A DNA stretch of 64,000 bases, from the NCBI GenBank assembly GCA_963797565.1, contig CAWCPM010000011.1, forward strand, positions 186,001 through 250,000, written 5' to 3'. Made by a program: the position numbers and the translations under genes. A model generated the notes under the pieces. That model ran no database searches. It had not been told where the DNA came from and worked only from the letters and a program-made list of their open reading frames with translations. Numbering within the stretch: position 1 is the stretch's first letter; each line of letters starts with the position of its first letter. Below are positions 33,158 through 42,149 of this stretch, one piece after another. This DNA comes from JAICYJ01 sp963797565. GTDB lineage: Bacteria > Actinomycetota > Thermoleophilia > Gaiellales > JAICJC01.

Positions 33158-34098
33158 GTTGCCAGCCTCACGCGCGGGTTCAGAACCGCCACCAGGATGT
33201 CGGCGATGAAGTTGGCGACCAGGTAGATGATCGCGATCATCAGCACCGCCGGCTCCAGCACCGGCAGGTCGTGGCTGACGGCGGCGTTCAGGATCAGCTG
33301 GCCGATCCCGGGATAGCTGAACAGCGTCTCCACCACCACCAGCCCGCCCACCAGGTAGCCGACCTGGACGCTGACGACCGTGATCGTCGGCAGCAGCGAG
33401 TTTCGCAGCACGTGCCGGCCGACGACCTGGCGCTGAGGCAGGCCCTTCAGCACCGCCGTGCGCGTGTAGTTGGAGCGCAGCGACTCGACCGTGCCGACCC
33501 GGGCCATGCGTGAGATGTACCCGAACAGCACGAACATCAGCGGGATCGACGGCAGCAGCAGCTGCTGGAAGATGTCGACCGGGTTGGCATCCGGCACGGA
33601 CGACGAGGTCGGGAACCAGCCAAGCTGCACCGCGAAGATCACGATCACGAAGGTGCCGACCACGAACTCGGGCAGGGCCACGAACGAGAGACCGGTGATG
33701 GTGATGATGCGGTCGGCCGCCCTGCCGTAGTTGAGCGCCGCCAGCACTCCTAACAGCACGGATATGGGGACGATCAGGAGCAGCGCGAAGCCGGCCAGGA
33801 TCAGCGAGTTCTTGAGCCGGTCGAGCACCAGCGGCCGCACCGGCACGTTCAGGATCGGCGAGGTGCCCCAGTCACCCTTGATGAAGTTGCCCGCCCAGGT
33901 GATGTAGCGCCTGACCAGTGGCTGGTCGGTGCCCAGCTTGTGGTTCAGCTGATCCACCTGCGCCCGGCTCGCATACGGCCCCAGCACCGTGCGGGCGACG
34001 TCGCCCGGCAGCACCTCTGCGGCTGCGAACACCGTGAACGAGACGATCAGCAGCGTGATCAGGCTCAGCCCCAGCCGTTTCAGGACGTAGCGGCCCAC
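33154..34098 (-). CDS. peptide/nickel ABC transporter permease, DppB type
   Basis: 314 residues from GTG. The N-terminus MGRYVLKRLGLSLITLLIVS and the EAA region YTRTAVLKGLPQRQVVGRHV are typical of DppB. About six membrane spans. Sits between the solute-binding protein gene and dppC; a strong stem-loop precedes it. Confidence 0.93.
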   Translation of the reverse strand: MGRYVLKRLGLSLITLLIVSFTVFAAAEVLPGDVARTVLGPYASRAQVDQLNHKLGTDQPLVRRYITWAGNFIKGDWGTSPILNVPVRPLVLDRLKNSLILAGFALLLIVPISVLLGVLAALNYGRAADRIITITGLSFVALPEFVVGTFVIVIFAVQLGWFPTSSSVPDANPVDIFQQLLLPSIPLMFVLFGYISRMARVGTVESLRSNYTRTAVLKGLPQRQVVGRHVLRNSLLPTITVVSVQVGYLVGGLVVVETLFSYPGIGQLILNAAVSHDLPVLEPAVLMIAIIYLVANFIADILVAVLNPRVRLAT

Positions 34099-34122
34099 GC
34101 TGCGGCTACCGGGGGCCTCGCG

Positions 34123-34156
34123 GGGGCCGGCGCTCCACCCAGGGAGCGCCGGCCCC
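34123..34156 (-). terminator. 14-bp stem-loop between binding-protein and permease genes
   Basis: GGGGCCGGCGCTCC (34123-34136) and GGAGCGCCGGCCCC (34143-34156) form a perfect 14-bp stem with a 6-nt loop, in the 66-bp gap after the solute-binding protein gene. Such hairpins usually reduce permease expression relative to the binding protein or protect the upstream mRNA end. No U tract, so partial termination or mRNA stabilisation is inferred. Confidence 0.55.
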
Positions 34157-34164
34157 GATGATGC

Positions 34165-35841
34165 TCAGGACTTCCACATCTCCCTCGCGTCGAGGTGGAA
34201 GGTCGGCCCGATGGCCAGGCCGTGCACGTTGGTGCGGGTGGCGCGCAGCTCGTTGATCCAGTACGCGATCACGTCCGGCACCTCCTCGTTCTGGATGGTC
34301 GCGGCCTGCACCGCGAGCGCCTTCCGCTTCTGCACGTCGGCCTCGCCCTCGAACTGCTTGACCAGCGAGTCGAACTGCGGATCGCACCAGTGCGCGGAGT
34401 TCCATGCGCCGGCGTTCGACAGGTCCGGCTTCGGCACCGAGCTGCACAGGTAGGCCGGGTCGATGGTCTGGCCGGCGACGCCGCGGGCGCCCCAGTCGGT
34501 GATGCCGAAGTTGGCCTGCAGCCACGGCTGGTTGGCGCCGGTGCCGTAGAACTTCGTCTGCGGCTGGACGTCCAGCGTGATGTTGAACCCGGCCGGTGCC
34601 GCCATCTGCTTCACGTACTGGGCGTACTGCGGGATCTCCAGGAACTGCTCGGTCGTGAGCGTGACGTTGACCGAGGTCATCCCCGCGGTCTGCAGCAGCT
34701 GCTTGGCCTTGGCGATGTCCTGCGCCCGCTGCGGCACCTCGGCGGAGGTCGGCGATCCCGGGTAGATGGGCGCGAACGCGTGGTCGTTGCCGAGCTCGGC
34801 CTTGCCGCCCAGCAGGCCCGCGACCAGGCCCGGCCGGTCGAGCGAGTACGCCAGCGCCTGGCGCACCTCCTTCGCCTTCCAGGGCTCCTGGTCGACCCGC
34901 ATCTGCAGCGTGCGGTACTCGCTCGACGGCGTCTCGCTGACGTGGATATTGGCATCCGAGAACAGCGCCTGCGAGCCCTGGTATGGCACCTGCGGGAACA
35001 CGTCGATGGAGCCGCCCTGGATGGCCAGCACGATCGGCGGCGTGTCCGCGAAGTACTTGATCTGGACCGCATCCAGATAGGGCAGAGTGGGGCCGCCCCA
35101 GTACTTCGGATTCTTGACGTAGCTCGCGCCCTGGTCGGCCGAGAACGACTTCAGGATGAACGGTCCGGTACCGATCCCGCCCTTCGTGAACGTCCCCTCC
35201 TTGTAGTCCTTCGGCAGGATCACGGAGTTGTAGTTGAAGGACGATACGAGCGCCGGGAAGTCACCGTAGGCGCGGTCGAGGTGGAACTTGACGGTCTGGT
35301 CGTCCACCTTCTCGATGTTGCCGTTCGAGAGCACGCCCGCGAACGCCGACAGCGCGGCAGAACCGACCTTGGGATCGGTGATGCGGTTGAAGGAGGCGAC
35401 AACGTCGTCGACCGTGAGCGGCGTGCCGTCCTGCCAGAGGACGTTCTGGCGGATCGTGAACGTCCACTCGTCGGGCACGCTGCCCGGTGCCCACTTGGTG
35501 GCCAGACGCGGCTGCAGCACGTAGTTTGCGTCGGGGAAGACCAGGTAGTCGGCGGCCAGCTGCGTGGTCATGATCGAGCCGGTGTTGAACATGGTGATCG
35601 GGTCTACGTCCTGGGCGGGCGACGTGATGCCGAACACCCCCGTGCCGCCGCGCTTCACGGCTCCCGCGCCGGTGCTGCCGCTGCCGCCCGAGCTCGAGCT
35701 GGAGCTGCTCCCGCAGGCGGCCAGGATGGCCGTCAGCGCGGGCAGCGACACGCCCATCATGGTTGCCCGGACGAGCAGCTGCTGGCGGGACATCCTGCCG
35801 GACTTCGCCTCTTCGTACAGGTGATACTCGTAGTCGTTCAC
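34165..35841 (-). CDS. peptide/nickel ABC transporter substrate-binding lipoprotein, DppA type
   Basis: 558 residues from GTG at 35841. The start gives VNDYEYHLYEEAKSGRMSRQ, a common N-terminus of actinobacterial class 5 binding proteins; a hydrophobic stretch ends in lipobox ILAAC (Cys43) followed by a Ser/Gly linker. The class 5 signature is seen in PQRLATKWAPGS-type and LWQDGTPLTVDDVVASFNRI motifs. An alternative ATG at 35871 also has a ribosome-binding site. Captures peptides or related solutes for the Dpp permease. Confidence 0.9.
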   Translation of the reverse strand: MNDYEYHLYEEAKSGRMSRQQLLVRATMMGVSLPALTAILAACGSSSSSSSGGSGSTGAGAVKRGGTGVFGITSPAQDVDPITMFNTGSIMTTQLAADYLVFPDANYVLQPRLATKWAPGSVPDEWTFTIRQNVLWQDGTPLTVDDVVASFNRITDPKVGSAALSAFAGVLSNGNIEKVDDQTVKFHLDRAYGDFPALVSSFNYNSVILPKDYKEGTFTKGGIGTGPFILKSFSADQGASYVKNPKYWGGPTLPYLDAVQIKYFADTPPIVLAIQGGSIDVFPQVPYQGSQALFSDANIHVSETPSSEYRTLQMRVDQEPWKAKEVRQALAYSLDRPGLVAGLLGGKAELGNDHAFAPIYPGSPTSAEVPQRAQDIAKAKQLLQTAGMTSVNVTLTTEQFLEIPQYAQYVKQMAAPAGFNITLDVQPQTKFYGTGANQPWLQANFGITDWGARGVAGQTIDPAYLCSSVPKPDLSNAGAWNSAHWCDPQFDSLVKQFEGEADVQKRKALAVQAATIQNEEVPDVIAYWINELRATRTNVHGLAIGPTFHLDAREMWKS

Positions 35842-35892
35842 CAATTCCTCGCTTCCTCGTCGGGGGTGCATGTCCACCTCGGACGTTCGTTG

Positions 35893-35914
35893 TCGTAACA
35901 AGTTGGTATACCGG
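35893..35914. promoter_or_regulatory. GntR-type operator before dppA
   Basis: AGTTGGTATACCGG (35901-35914) contains the GGTATACC palindrome characteristic of UxuR/ExuR-like GntR-family operators, next to TTGT-cgta-ACAA (35889-35900). It lies between the GntR gene stop and the dppA start, where binding would control the transporter operon. Confidence 0.55.
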
Positions 35915-36635
35915 TCACAGGCCCACCTCGTCGGTGGTCGTTCCCAGCGGGCCGGCCAGCACCATGCCGGCCACGAAGCCGATGTGGCCGCGCATCTCGC
36001 GCTCGGCGACGGCGGCGGCGCCGTCCGCGATCGCATCCGCGATCCGCACGTGTGCCTCGGCACAGGCCCGCGACGCGGTCGCCTTGGGGCGCGCGCGGCG
36101 GCGCAGGGTGAGGGCCAGCGTCAGTGCGTCCTCCACCATCCGGCGCAGCAACGGGTTCGACGCGGCCTCGGCGACCGCCGTGTGGAAATCGATGTCGTGG
36201 TGCGTGAACCCGTCGACGTCGCCGGCCTTGACGCAGGCCAGAGACCGCGCGGCCAGCGACCGCAGCTCCGCGACCTGATCGGCCTCGGCCCGCTCCGCGG
36301 CCCGGCCGGCGGCATACGGCTCGAGCGCATCCCGCACCTCGTAGGCACGCCTGACGGAGACCTCGGACAGCTGCACGACCCGGCCCCCGCGACTTGCCGT
36401 TGGGCTCGATCACGCCGATGTCCTTCAGCCGCAGCAGGGCCTCGCGCACGGGCGTCTTGCTGACTCCCAGCTGCTCGGCCAGGGCCGCCTCGGTCACCGG
36501 GCTTCCCGGCGCAAGGCGCCGGTCGATGATCCCCCGACGAATAGCTTCGTAGACGGCATCGGTCAGGCTATCGGGGCGCACTTCCAGGAAGAGGGGCGCC
36601 GCCGGACCTTCGGAGACAACGGCCGAGGGGGGCAC
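35915..36635 (-). CDS. GntR family (FadR/FCD) transcriptional regulator (frameshift)
   Basis: About 239 residues if one C is removed from the CCCCC run at 36384-36388 (plus strand); the join then reads EPNGKSRGRVVQLSEVS. N-terminal winged helix ALAEQLGVSKTPVREALLRL; C-terminal FCD ligand domain with DIDFHTAVAEAASNPLL and the metal-site His residues. Lies between the ammonia-lyase and dpp genes on the same strand, and an operator-like GGTATACC is immediately downstream, before dppA. Probably controls the transporter and possibly the lyase. Confidence 0.82.
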
Positions 36636-36645
36636 CGAGCGAACG

Positions 36646-36664
36646 TACCATATTCCAGATATGA
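36646..36664. promoter_or_regulatory. possible operator upstream of GntR gene
   Basis: CATAT-tccag-ATATG, an AT-rich inverted repeat in the 48-bp gap before the GntR start on the minus strand; an autoregulatory site is possible. Confidence 0.35.
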
Positions 36665-36683
36665 CAACAATCCCGGCGCCGGC

Positions 36684-38114
36684 CTAGGTGTGGGCGCCGT
36701 CGCTCATCCAGTCCGCGACCGCCGACAGATCCTGGTCCCAGGCCTCGCCGGCTCCGATGAACGGCACCGTCTCACGGAGGCGGGCGTGCACGGGGCCCGT
36801 GCCGGCGCCCAGCGGCGCCACGCCCCGCAGGTCGATCGCCTGGGCCGACACCACCAGCTCCAGCCCGGCCAGCCGCGCTGCCAGCCGCGCCGTCTCGGCC
36901 AGCCGCCGCGCCCCCAGCGGCGCCATCGTCAGGTGATCCTCGATCCCGCCCGCGACCGTCGACGTCGGTAGCTCCAGCGACACCGGCATCGCCAACAGCC
37001 GCGCCTCGGCGGCCAACCCGGCCGCGCCGCCGCCGACCAGCGCCAGTGCGTCGTCAGGCTTGTCGGTGCTGCGAAGCCCCGTGGAGATCCCCGACCAGTG
37101 CCCGGCCAGATGCTTCTGGATGCGCTCGCAGCTCGCCGTCATCACCTGCGCCATCGCGATCCGAATCAGGTCGAGCGCCGCCGCCACCGGCGTCACGTCG
37201 AAGTTGCCGACCGAGACGATCCTACCCTCGGAGGCGACCACCATCGGGTTGTCCCCCGAGGCGTTCAGCTCGGTCTCCAGCTGCATGCGGGCGTGGCCGA
37301 GCGCGTCGCGGGCGGCGCCCAGCACCTGCGGGAGGGTGCGGAAGCTGAGCGGGTCCTGCAGGTTGCGCGGCGCCCCGGGCTGCCACAGGTAGCTGCCCTC
37401 GAGCAGCGCCCGCATCCGATCGATCGACGTGGCCAGCCCGCGGAAGGGCCGCGCGTCGGCCACCTGCGGATGCAGCACCGACGGGTTGCCGGCGAACCCC
37501 TCGAGGCTGAGCGCCCCCACCACGTCGTAGGAATCGAGCAGCCGCGCCGTGTCGGCGAGGGCCAGTGCACCCATCCCGACCGAGAGCGAGTTGCCGTTGA
37601 GAAGCGCCAGCGCCTCGCCCCGCTGGAGCACCAGCCCGCGAGCCTGCAGCGCGTCGATCAGCTCGGCCATGGCCGGCAGATCGGACTGCCCAAGCGATCC
37701 GATCGGCGGCAGCCGCGGCGCCAGACCTTCGTTGAGCGCGGCCACGAACGCCTCGGCCACGTCAGGGCGCACCATGCTGCGGCCGCGGCAGAGCGCGTTC
37801 ACCCGGTGCAGCAGCGCCGCGCGTCCCACCTCACCGGGCAGCGGGTCGCCGTGGGAGGTGCGGTGCGACTGGATCGTGAGCCGCGAGAAGCGCCCGGCGT
37901 CCTCTGCGGACTGGCGCACCTCGCGCAGGGCGCCGACTCCCGTGTTCAGGCCGTAGACGGGCTGGTCGCCGTCGGCCAGGCGAGCCGCCAGCTCCGACGC
38001 AGCTCTCATCCGTCCGGTTGCCTCACCGGACAGCGCCACCGGCAGGCCGTCGCGGGCGACCGCCGCCACGTCCTCCACGGTCAGCCCGGCGCCGGTCAGG
38101 ATCAGGTCGTCCAC
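36684..38114 (-). CDS. aromatic amino acid ammonia-lyase family protein lacking the MIO triad
   Basis: 476 residues, histidine/phenylalanine ammonia-lyase fold: catalytic Tyr in VYGLNTGVG, Asn in LLNGNSLSVG, NLQDPLSFRTLPQ with the active-site Gln/Arg, and GGIEDHLTMAPL with Glu. The Ala-Ser-Gly that cyclises to the MIO electrophile is absent: where GSVGASGDLAP is expected the protein has GSLGQSDLPA (Gln143-Ser144), one residue shorter. Either it uses other chemistry or is a non-lyase relative. First gene of the lyase-gntR-dpp cluster, so substrate may be an amino acid imported by it (inference). Confidence 0.82.
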   Translation of the reverse strand: MDDLILTGAGLTVEDVAAVARDGLPVALSGEATGRMRAASELAARLADGDQPVYGLNTGVGALREVRQSAEDAGRFSRLTIQSHRTSHGDPLPGEVGRAALLHRVNALCRGRSMVRPDVAEAFVAALNEGLAPRLPPIGSLGQSDLPAMAELIDALQARGLVLQRGEALALLNGNSLSVGMGALALADTARLLDSYDVVGALSLEGFAGNPSVLHPQVADARPFRGLATSIDRMRALLEGSYLWQPGAPRNLQDPLSFRTLPQVLGAARDALGHARMQLETELNASGDNPMVVASEGRIVSVGNFDVTPVAAALDLIRIAMAQVMTASCERIQKHLAGHWSGISTGLRSTDKPDDALALVGGGAAGLAAEARLLAMPVSLELPTSTVAGGIEDHLTMAPLGARRLAETARLAARLAGLELVVSAQAIDLRGVAPLGAGTGPVHARLRETVPFIGAGEAWDQDLSAVADWMSDGAHT

Positions 38115-38120
38115 GCGCTC

Positions 38121-38126
38121 ATCCTA
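38121..38126 (-). promoter_or_regulatory. -10 box of ammonia-lyase-like gene
   Basis: TAGGAT on the minus strand, 6 nt before the GTG at 38114; leaderless pattern. Confidence 0.45.
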
Positions 38127-38140
38127 CGGTCTTCGCTGAC

Positions 38141-38146
38141 TACACT
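38141..38146 (+). promoter_or_regulatory. -10 box of MetE-like gene
   Basis: TACACT, 8 nt before the ATG at 38155, in a 40-bp divergent intergenic region. Confidence 0.45.
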
Positions 38147-38154
38147 CCTCCCCC

Positions 38155-39264
38155 ATGGTCACCGCCCACACCGACGTGGTCGGCAGCCTGCTCCGCCCGC
38201 AGGCGCTGCTCGACGCCCGGCAGCGCTTCGAGCAGGGCGAGATGGAGCCGGCCGAGTTCAAGCGGATCGAGGACGCGGCGGTGGACGCCGCCGTGGCCCT
38301 GCAGGAGCAGGCCGGGCTGGATGTCGTGACCGACGGCGAGATGCGTCGCCTGTCCTTTCAGAGCGGTCTCCCGGATGCGGTCGAGGGCTTCGGGGAGGTG
38401 CCGCTGGATGCCTACCTCTGGGGCGAGTGGCACGGCGACGAGCATGTCGGCGACCGCGCCACCGAACGGCCGCCGCGCCTGGGCGTACGCGAGCCCCTGC
38501 GCCGGCGCCGCCACATCGCCGCCGAGGAGCTGACCTACCTGCGCGGCCGCACCAGCCGCATCGCCAAGATCACCCTCACCAGCCCCAGCCTCTACGCCAA
38601 CCTGTGGTCGCCGGAGCTGTCGCTCGATGCCTACCCCACGCTGGACAGCTTCCTGGAGGACGTCGTCGAGATCATGCGCGACGAGGTGCGCGAGCTGGCC
38701 AGGCTGGGCGCGACCTACCTGCAGCTGGACGCGCCTCACTACCCGCTGCTGATCGACCCGGCCACGCGCGCGTTCTACGAGTCGCAGGGCTGGTCGCTCG
38801 AGCGCTGGCTCGACCGCGGCATCGAGCTCGACAACGCCGTGATCGCAGCCGCCCCCGGCGTCACGTTCGGCTTCCACCTGTGCCGCGGCAACCAGGGCAG
38901 CCGCTGGCTCGTGTCCGGCGGCTACGACCCGATCGCCCCCCGGCTGTTCCGCGGTGTCAACGCCCAGCGTCTGCTGCTCGAGTACGACGACGAGCGGTCG
39001 GGCTCGTTCGAGCCGCTGCGGGAGGTGCCCGACGACCGGATGGTGGTGCTGGGGCTGGTCACCACCAAGTCCGGACGCCGCGAGACCGTCGAGGAGCTGG
39101 AGCGCCGGACACGCGAGGCGGCGGCGTTCATCGACCTGGAGCGGCTGGCGATCTCGCCGCAGTGCGGTTTCGCAACGTCGGTGGTCGGGAATGCCCTCAC
39201 ACAGGACGACGAGCGCGCGAAGCTGGAGACGATCGCGAGCGCGGCGGCAGTCATCTGGGGGTGA
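38155..39264 (+). CDS. cobalamin-independent methionine synthase family protein (MetE C-terminal-like)
   Basis: 369 residues, half the length of full MetE and matching the stand-alone core-MetE class. TDVVGSLLRP at the N-terminus, VTDGEMRR, LQLDAPHYP, zinc-site FHLCRGN and late Cys in ISPQCGFATS. Core-MetE proteins transfer methyl groups from B12 proteins or unknown donors to homocysteine or other thiols rather than using folate. Divergent from the lyase-like gene. Confidence 0.82.
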   Translation: MVTAHTDVVGSLLRPQALLDARQRFEQGEMEPAEFKRIEDAAVDAAVALQEQAGLDVVTDGEMRRLSFQSGLPDAVEGFGEVPLDAYLWGEWHGDEHVGDRATERPPRLGVREPLRRRRHIAAEELTYLRGRTSRIAKITLTSPSLYANLWSPELSLDAYPTLDSFLEDVVEIMRDEVRELARLGATYLQLDAPHYPLLIDPATRAFYESQGWSLERWLDRGIELDNAVIAAAPGVTFGFHLCRGNQGSRWLVSGGYDPIAPRLFRGVNAQRLLLEYDDERSGSFEPLREVPDDRMVVLGLVTTKSGRRETVEELERRTREAAAFIDLERLAISPQCGFATSVVGNALTQDDERAKLETIASAAAVIWG

Positions 39265-39293
39265 CCGGTTTGCGACGGTCGGCGCCCAGCGCC

Positions 39294-39299
39294 TACCAT
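39294..39299 (+). promoter_or_regulatory. -10 box of ATP-grasp gene (leadered)
   Basis: TACCAT about 36 nt before the GTG at 39336; an AAAGGACA ribosome-binding site lies just before the start. Confidence 0.3.
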
Positions 39300-39335
39300 C
39301 CCGCGAAGCCGTAACGGCCCAGGCGGCAAAGGACA

Positions 39336-40460
39336 GTGACCGACATGAGACGCGTGCTGGTTGTTGCACCGACCCGGAGAGACCTGCTGAACCTTGCCGA
39401 CGCCCGGGTGCTGGCGCGCTACGACCTCGTGTTCGAGGAGCGGCCCGGGGTGCACGGCGTGTTCGGCTCGAGCGACTCCACGGCGGCGCTGGCGGTGGTG
39501 GTGGCCGACCGGCTGGGGCTGCCCGGGCCGGGGTACGAGGCGTTCATGCGCTGCCACGACAAGCTGGTCTCGCGGCGCATCCAGGCCGAGGCGGTGCCGG
39601 AGGCGACGCCGCGGTTCGCGCCGCTGGATGCGATGCGCCCGCCCGAGCGGCCGCCGCTGCCCTACCCGTTCTTCGTGAAGCCGGTGCAGGGCCACCTGTC
39701 GCAGCACGCCTACGAGGTGGACAGCGACGAGCGGCTGGCCGAGGTGCTGGCCGCAGCGCGGCGGGCCAGCTTCCGCCACCTGATCGCCGAGGAGCTGCTG
39801 TCGGGGCACCTGGTCACGTTCGAGGGCTTCATGCACGACGGCGAGGTGACACCCGTGGGCGTGACCGATGCCGTGCTGCACGCCAACGGCATCAGCTTCC
39901 TGCGGTTCGAGTACCCCAGCAAGCTCCCGGCCGGGCCCCAGCAGCAGATGGCCGAGGTCGCCTCCCGGCTGATGCCCGCGCTGGGGTTCGACCAGTCGCT
40001 GTTCAACATCGAGTTCTTCGTCGGGGCCGACGGACGCCTCACGATCGTCGAGGTGAACGGCCGGATGGCGTCGCAGTTCGCGCCGCTGGTGCGAGCCGTG
40101 CACGGCGTCTCCACGTATGAGCTGCAGCTGGAGCTGGCGGCCGGAGGCGGTCCGGTCATGCCGCCCGCCCGCCCGGATGTGGTGGCCGCCAGCTTCCTGC
40201 TCCGCAGCTACCACGACGCGGTCGTGCGCGAGGTGCCCGACACGGCCGCGGTGGCCGAGGCATTCCCGGGCGCGTTCGTCGAGCTGCTGGTGCGCGAGGG
40301 GCAGCGTCTGAGCGAGAACGACGACGACGTGCTGTCCCATCGCCTGGCCGTGGTCGCACTCTCCGGCCCCGACCGCGAGTCGCTGATCGAGCGCTACCAC
40401 CAGGCCGTCGAGCTGCTGCCCTTCGACCTGGCGCCGGTGCCGGCCCGGGTCGCTGGCTAG
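39336..40460 (+). CDS. ATP-grasp domain protein
   Basis: 374 residues from GTG (an ATG follows at 39345). ATP-grasp fold: FFVKPVQGHLSQHAYEV lysine/loop region, IAEELLSGHLVTFEGFM, and metal-binding FNIEFFVGADGRLTIVEVNGR. This family ligates carboxylates to amines or thiols; the closest recognisable type is stand-alone carboxylate-amine ligases. Converges with a cupin gene, with only 2 bp between stops. Substrate unknown. Confidence 0.82.
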   Translation: MTDMRRVLVVAPTRRDLLNLADARVLARYDLVFEERPGVHGVFGSSDSTAALAVVVADRLGLPGPGYEAFMRCHDKLVSRRIQAEAVPEATPRFAPLDAMRPPERPPLPYPFFVKPVQGHLSQHAYEVDSDERLAEVLAAARRASFRHLIAEELLSGHLVTFEGFMHDGEVTPVGVTDAVLHANGISFLRFEYPSKLPAGPQQQMAEVASRLMPALGFDQSLFNIEFFVGADGRLTIVEVNGRMASQFAPLVRAVHGVSTYELQLELAAGGGPVMPPARPDVVAASFLLRSYHDAVVREVPDTAAVAEAFPGAFVELLVREGQRLSENDDDVLSHRLAVVALSGPDRESLIERYHQAVELLPFDLAPVPARVAG

Positions 40461-40462
40461 CT

Positions 40463-40933
40463 CTATCTTAAACTCTCGCCGTCCCAGTAGCCGACCGAGT
40501 CCGCCTTGCGCGCGATCAGATCGTCGCCCTCGCCGCCGCTGAACAGCAGCACCTTCTGGCTGTCGGGGAACACCGCCACCGCCGGCCGGCTCTTGGTCGA
40601 CAGGATCACCATCCGGGCCGGCGCGTCGCCGGTGTTGACAACGCGGTGCCCGCCGTCCGGCCCCTCCGGGAAGCAGACCAGGTCACCCGCCGCCAGAGCG
40701 TGATCCCCATCGGGGTCGCGCAGCGTTGCCGACCCAGACACCAGCAGCAGCCACTCCTCGCAGCCGTACTCGTAGTGGTAGGGGAAGCTGGCCTCGCCCG
40801 GCGGCAGCTCGTACAGGGTCGCGCCCATCCGCGCCGCGCCGATCGCCGGCCCCAGCTCCGCTGCGCGCCAGCTGTAGCCGGGCTGATCCTGTGTCAGGTT
40901 GAACTCCGGCTGGTTGATGTTGACGCGTCGCAT
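40463..40933 (-). CDS. cupin domain protein
   Basis: 156 residues. Cupin core SFPYHYEYGCEEWLLLVSGS and FPEGPDGGHRVVN. Unlike the small cupins, the C-terminus extends (FPDSQKVLLFSGGEGDDLIA) and ends in a short acidic tail. Twelve bp after the acetyltransferase gene on the same strand, so probably co-transcribed. No function assigned. Confidence 0.8.
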   Translation of the reverse strand: MRRVNINQPEFNLTQDQPGYSWRAAELGPAIGAARMGATLYELPPGEASFPYHYEYGCEEWLLLVSGSATLRDPDGDHALAAGDLVCFPEGPDGGHRVVNTGDAPARMVILSTKSRPAVAVFPDSQKVLLFSGGEGDDLIARKADSVGYWDGESLR

Positions 40934-40945
40934 GTCGCTCCCCTC

Positions 40946-42149
40946 TTAGAACTCGAAGCTGCACCAGGGCTCGCGCTCGGCCCTGAACATCGAATCGGCC
41001 CGCAGGCAGGCGCCGGGCACGAGCTCGCGCAGCCGCATCGCCTCGCGGAGAGCCGTGAACCGGTAGCCGCCCAGGAACGTGGAGGCAAGCGCCGGGGCGT
41101 CCAGCGCGATCTCGGGCTCGCCGGCCGGTGGGCGCGCAGCTCCCCTCCCCGTCGCGCACCTCGAGCAGCAGGGCGGCCCCGTCCAGCTCCAGCACCAGCT
41201 CGCCGTCCGCCAGATAGCGGCGCGCCTCCAGCGCGGCGGACGCGTCCAGCAGCGACAGCCACAGCCCGTCGGCGATCTGCTTGACGTGGTGGTAGCGCCA
41301 CTCGGCCAGCAGCCAGCGGATCGGGTCGTCGAGCGGGCGGTTGTAGATCTGCACCGAGTTGGTCAGCTCGACGTCGAGCAGGTAGCGCCAGATCGCGGCC
41401 GCCGCCTCGGGCGCCGCCGTCAGCAGCGCCTGCACCTGGACCTGCCCCTGCGGCAGCACCTCGTGCGTCCACTCGCTCTTCACCCGGTAGCTGGCGAACC
41501 CGTCGTAGCCGCCGCCGACGGCGCGGTGGGCGATCCGGAACTCGTCGTGCTCGGCCACCGTGAACATCTCGGCGATGTCCGCGTCGTCGCGATCGAGCTC
41601 GCCGGGGATCTCCAGCCGCGATCGCTCCAGCACCTCGCGGACGACCGCGACCGGGGAGGGATCGCGCAGCAGCTCGATGCGCCCGGGATCCTGGAACGGC
41701 ACCGCGAAGGCGCCGTGGTTGCTGTCCACCACGGCCTCGGCCACGGTCAGCGTCGCGGGCCCGTAGCCGAAGCGATGGTAGATGTCGGTGGCGGCCGCGA
41801 ACAGCCCCGACACCGGCAGGCCCTGCTCGCGCATGTCCGCGTGTTGGCGATCGAACATCGCCCGCAGCGCACCTCTGCGGCGATGGGTCGGAAGCACGCC
41901 CGCCCACGTCAGCCCGCGCATGGGCACGGCCCGCCCACCGGGCACGGTCATGTGGAACGGCTGGTCGACGCTGACGCCGATCATCTCGCCGCCGTCGAAG
42001 GCTGCCACGCAGTTCACCCGCTGAAGGAACGGCACCATCAGCTTCTCGAGCTTCTCCTCCTCCCAGTGGTAGCCGAACGCGGTGGCGTGGACCGTGGCGA
42101 ACTCCCGCAGCTCGTCCGGCTCGTGCACTGTGCGGACGGTCAGGCTCAC
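40946..42149 (-). CDS. Eis-like GNAT acetyltransferase (frameshift near C-terminus)
   Basis: About 400 residues after removal of one C near 41128, giving CAPTGGEPEIALDAPALAS and ending REPWCSFEF. Two GNAT-like halves and an SCP2-like C-terminal domain, as in Eis (enhanced intracellular survival) proteins: acetyl-CoA motif LPTHRRRGALRAMF in the N-terminal half. Starts at GTG overlapping the upstream dehydrogenase stop. Acetylates amines; substrate unknown. Confidence 0.82.
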
